Source: Zoogloeaceae bacterium
Lineage (GTDB): Bacteria > Pseudomonadota > Gammaproteobacteria > Burkholderiales > Rhodocyclaceae
Length of the DNA: 8,893 nt
Reading direction: 5' to 3'
Assembly: GCA_031259605.1 (NCBI GenBank)
Contig: JAIRLE010000148.1
Coordinates: forward strand, 1-8,893
Shown here: in pieces, positions 6,783-8,893 of the stretch
Position numbering within the stretch: the first letter of the stretch is position 1
Layout of the letters: each line of letters opens with the position of its first letter
Notes under the pieces: generated by a model
The model's input: the letters and a program-made list of their open reading frames with translations, nothing else
The model's database searches: none
Told to the model about the DNA's origin: nothing
Translations under genes and position numbers: made by a program

Positions 6783-8462
6783 ATGAAATTTGCTTTTCAC
6801 CCCAAGATTCTGGACTGCCTGGCCGATTACAACCGGACGCAGTTTGGCAAGGACGTGGCCTCCGGCGTTACCGTCGGCGTACTGGCGCTCCCTCTGGCGA
6901 TGGCCTTTGCCATCGCTTCCGGCGCGTCGCCGGTCGCCGGCATCTGGACCGGCATCATCGCCGGCTTCATCACCTCGCTGTTTGGCGGTTCGCGCGTGCA
7001 AATCGGCGGGCCGACCGGGGCGTTCATTCCCATCGTCTATGGAATTGTCGTCCTGTACGGCTTTGACAATCTGTTGATCGCCACCATGTTGGCGGGCGTC
7101 TTCCTGCTGGCGATGGGCGTTTTCCGCATGGGGCAATTGATACGCTTCATCCCGGTTTCCGTCGTCATCGGCTTTACCAACGGCATTGCCGTGGTCATCT
7201 TCATGACGCAGATCAAGGATTTCCTGGGGCTGAAGATCGCCAGTCTGCCTTCCGGATTCTTCGGGCAGATCAACGCGCTGGCGCATTCTTTACATCTCAT
7301 CGACCTGCCGACGCTGGCGGTTTCCTGCGCGGCCTTTCTCTTTCTGGTGTTTTACAACCGCATGGCGCAAACCCGCGCCCTTGGTTTTCTGCGCCGCGCG
7401 CCCGGTCCGCTTGCCGTACTGGTGGTGGGTACCTGTCTGACCGCGTTGTTTGACGTGCCCGTCAAAACCATAGGCGAGATACCCAGGGAAATTCCGCCGC
7501 TCACCCTGCCCGCGCTCTCGCTCGATACCTTGAGCCACCTGATTTCACCCGCCATCGCCATCGCGCTCCTGGGCGCAATCGAATCCCTGCTTTCCGCCCG
7601 CGTGGCGGACGCCAGCATCGAGGACACGCACGACCCCAACCAGGAATTGATCGCGCAAGGACTGGCCAATCTCGTCGCGCCGCTGTTTGGCGGCTTTGCG
7701 GCGACCGGGGCGATTGCCCGCACCGCCACCAACATCCGCTCTGGCGGACGCACGCCCGTCGCCGGAATGGCGCACGCGCTGGTGCTGCTGGCGATTGTGC
7801 TCATTTTCGCGCCGCTCGCCCGCCACATCCCGCTGGCCATTCTTTCGGCCATCGTGGTGGTGGTCTCCCTCAACATGTTCGATGTCCATGCCTTCAAGCG
7901 GTTACGGCATTTTTCCAACAATTACCGGCTCATCATGCTGTCCACCTTCGTCATGACCGTCGTTTTCGGCCTGACGGTGGCGATAGAACTGGGCATGGTG
8001 CTTTCCTGCCTGTTGTTCATCTATCATATTTCGGAACTCACCCGCATTGAATCCGTGCCGCTTGCCAAGACTTCGGAGACGCGCTACACCGCCAGCGGCA
8101 AGCCGAGAATCGCCGCCTGGCGCATTTACGGCTCACTTTTCTTCGGCGCGGCGAACAAGCTGGAACCCTTGCTGGAAACTTCCTCCGGCGAACCGGAAAT
8201 CCTCATCTTGGACGCCCAGACCCTGATCCAGCTGGACAGCACGGGACTGGACGCGCTGGAAAACCTGCACGGCAAACTCGCGCGCGGCAACGCCCTCCTG
8301 TTGCTCTCCGGCCTGCATGGGCAACCCGCCGCCATGCTGGAACGCACCGGCTTCATCGAGCGTTTGGGCGCGGAAAATCTTTTCCCCAACATCATCGCGG
8401 CGCTGCGCGCGGCGGAAAAAAGACTGGCAGTGACGACGAACGCGCCAGCAGAAACCACGTAA
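6783..8462 (+). CDS. SulP-family (SLC26-like) anion transporter with STAS domain
   Basis: This is an inner-membrane anion carrier of the sulfate permease family, 559 residues, normal length. The transmembrane domain (about 20-415) starts FGKDVASGVTVGVLALPLAMAFA and contains the conserved IGGPTGAF (74-81), GFTNGIAVV (130-138) and AIESLLSARVAD (265-276), where E266 lies at the substrate-site region of TM8. It ends near a hydrophobic segment VLSCLLFIYH. A cytoplasmic STAS domain follows (about 440-545), with LILDAQTLIQLDSTGLDALE at 474-493 and the conserved DSTG at 485-488. Substrate cannot be read from sequence; sulfate, bicarbonate and dicarboxylates are all known for the family, and no sulfate-assimilation or carbonic anhydrase gene lies alongside. 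The frame is open upstream to 6387, but the family homology begins at this ATG. Upstream use would overlap the exported-protein gene. Confidence 0.94.
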   Translation: MKFAFHPKILDCLADYNRTQFGKDVASGVTVGVLALPLAMAFAIASGASPVAGIWTGIIAGFITSLFGGSRVQIGGPTGAFIPIVYGIVVLYGFDNLLIATMLAGVFLLAMGVFRMGQLIRFIPVSVVIGFTNGIAVVIFMTQIKDFLGLKIASLPSGFFGQINALAHSLHLIDLPTLAVSCAAFLFLVFYNRMAQTRALGFLRRAPGPLAVLVVGTCLTALFDVPVKTIGEIPREIPPLTLPALSLDTLSHLISPAIAIALLGAIESLLSARVADASIEDTHDPNQELIAQGLANLVAPLFGGFAATGAIARTATNIRSGGRTPVAGMAHALVLLAIVLIFAPLARHIPLAILSAIVVVVSLNMFDVHAFKRLRHFSNNYRLIMLSTFVMTVVFGLTVAIELGMVLSCLLFIYHISELTRIESVPLAKTSETRYTASGKPRIAAWRIYGSLFFGAANKLEPLLETSSGEPEILILDAQTLIQLDSTGLDALENLHGKLARGNALLLLSGLHGQPAAMLERTGFIERLGAENLFPNIIAALRAAEKRLAVTTNAPAETT

Positions 8463-8479
8463 AACACAGCAAAAATTAG

Positions 8480-8501
8480 CGACAGCCCTTCAGGGCTGTC
8501 G
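8480..8501. terminator. Perfect 9-bp stem-loop after the SulP gene, probable terminator
   Basis: CGACAGCCC, loop TTCA, then GGGCTGTCG form a perfect nine-pair stem, 17 bases after the transporter stop. On the plus strand only a weak T-containing tail (GTCTAACT) follows. On the minus strand the stem is followed by CTAATTTTTG, a better terminator tail. It may therefore work best against transcripts coming from the right, or in both directions. A REP-like dispersed palindrome is an alternative. Confidence 0.5.
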
Positions 8502-8518
8502 GTCTAACTCCATTGGGA

Positions 8519-8615
8519 AGGGGTTTCTCTCCCCTCGAGAATGGCTACGGTCGAAACCCTGGCCGCGGTCGGGGTCTCAACCTTCGCGCCTTTCTTGCGG
8601 GCGGGGTTTCAAACC
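8519..8615. repeat. Cluster of GGT-N4/5-ACC elements in the right intergenic region
   Basis: Three short, roughly symmetrical elements are spaced along this stretch: GGTCGAAACC (8549-8558), GGTCTCAACC (8573-8582) and GGTTTCAAACC (8605-8615). GGGGTYTC also recurs at 8520, 8571 and 8603. A small hairpin AGGGG/CCCCT (8519-8535) sits at the left end. The elements precede a possible promoter at 8620-8647, so they could be regulator sites. They are short and the DNA is GC-rich, so chance is possible. I see no gene between 8463 and 8707. Confidence 0.3.
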
Positions 8616-8619
8616 GGAG

Positions 8620-8647
8620 TTGGTTTTACGACAATGTATGCTATTAT
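8620..8647 (+). promoter_or_regulatory. Candidate promoter upstream of the right-edge open frame
   Basis: TTGGTT (8620-8625) and TATTAT (8642-8647) are separated by 16 bases in a locally AT-rich segment. Transcription would begin near 8654 and read into the partial open frame from 8708 or 8726. Confidence 0.35.
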
Positions 8648-8725
8648 GTGCAGCCATGATTGTACTTGGGTAACAGACATGCTCGAAATCCATCCCGGCT
8701 AGAGAGAATGCGCGGGAAGTGCGAG

Positions 8726-8893
8726 ATGCGCTTTGCGGACACCATGAGCTATTCAAATCAGGAACGCACTTGCCCGAATCGGGACAGGCGTGACCATGCC
8801 GTTTTGCGTCAACAAATCGAAAGGGCGATCGCGCAACAGCAACGCGGCTGGATCCTGGGGGGGGGGGGGGGGGACGGCCCTGGTTGCTGTCCC
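8726..8893 (+). CDS. Possible partial gene running off the right edge, interrupted by a poly-G run
   Basis: A frame starts MRFADTMSYSNQERT at an ATG six bases after GGGAAG (8714-8719) and reads to the edge without a stop. An earlier in-frame ATG is at 8708. The stretch before the poly-G run reads LRQQIERAIAQQQRGWIL. Its pattern of I..AIA...GWI faintly recalls the first helix of the MidA/DUF185 methyltransferase family, where GWI is followed by a conserved Phe; here the run of Gly follows instead, so this is only a hint. As written, the frame continues GGGGGDGPGCCP. With one G fewer or two more it would read TALVAV after the glycines. Function is unknown, and the frame beyond the G run is unreliable. 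Confidence 0.3.
   Translation, partial: MRFADTMSYSNQERTCPNRDRRDHAVLRQQIERAIAQQQRGWILGGGGGDGPGCCP
8836..8890. repeat. Inverted repeat flanking the poly-G run
   Basis: ACAGCAAC (8836-8843) and GTTGCTGT (8883-8890) are perfect eight-base inverted copies, 39 bases apart, with the poly-G run between them. A second small pair, GGGAC (8871-8875) and GTCCC (8889-8893), lies on the right side. The arrangement could reflect a hairpin or a template-switch artefact near a contig end. Confidence 0.4.
8857..8873. repeat. Run of 17 G residues
   Basis: A homopolymer of 17 G lies 20 bases from the right edge, inside an open frame. Such runs are prone to slippage in vivo. They are also typical read or assembly artefacts, including poly-G calls in two-colour sequencing. 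Confidence 0.95.

Noticed and set aside
8500..8620. Possible CRISPR repeats or transposon ends based on recurring GGGGTYTC and GGTTTCAAACC
   Set aside because: Units are unequal, spacing is irregular (51 and 32 bases), and no spacer pattern, transposase or target duplication is visible.
8679..8702. Seven-codon frame MLEIHPG before the right-edge ORF
   Set aside because: It is too short and has no clear ribosome site, so it cannot be distinguished from chance.

Overview
The window is GC-rich and densely coded. The metG, secreted-protein and SulP genes look like those of a Gram-negative proteobacterium. MetG (one zinc knuckle, C-terminal tRNA-binding domain) most resembles, from memory, the Rhodocyclales-like Betaproteobacteria. 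No rRNA, tRNA, CRISPR array, transposase or phage gene is visible, and the taxonomic guess was not tested by any search.

Left part, minus strand (1-3650): a menaquinone (vitamin K2) gene cluster read right to left in the order menF, menD, menB. MenF makes isochorismate from chorismate. MenD adds the succinyl unit from 2-oxoglutarate using thiamine diphosphate. MenB closes the naphthoquinone ring. MenB runs off the left edge about 17 residues before its expected end. menD and menB overlap by four bases (ATGA). menF and menD are separated by about 120 bases that hold six degenerate heptanucleotide repeats and a possible long-range stem next to the menD ribosome site. MenF and MenD carry signature motifs that I associate with Bacteroidetes-type enzymes, not the E. 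coli type.

Centre (3651-3973): a 323-base divergent intergenic region. It holds a well-spaced sigma70-like promoter for menF and a weak candidate promoter for metG. A 48-codon reading frame with a good ribosome site also lies here and overlaps the menF start.

Right part, plus strand (3974-8462): metG (methionyl-tRNA synthetase with C-terminal tRNA-binding domain) is followed, with a four-base ATGA overlap, by a gene for a small exported protein I do not recognise. After a 146-base gap comes a SulP-family anion transporter with a C-terminal STAS domain.

Right edge (8463-8893): a perfect 9-bp stem-loop, a stretch with several GGT-N4/5-ACC elements, a possible promoter, and an open frame that runs into a run of 17 G residues 20 bases before the window end. 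The G run is either an assembly or read artefact or a slippage-prone tract.

I did not find a clearly new multi-gene system. The observations most worth checking are the apparent foreign origin of the men genes, the heptad repeats with the possible menD leader stem, the uncharacterised exported protein coupled to metG, and the poly-G tract in an open frame.
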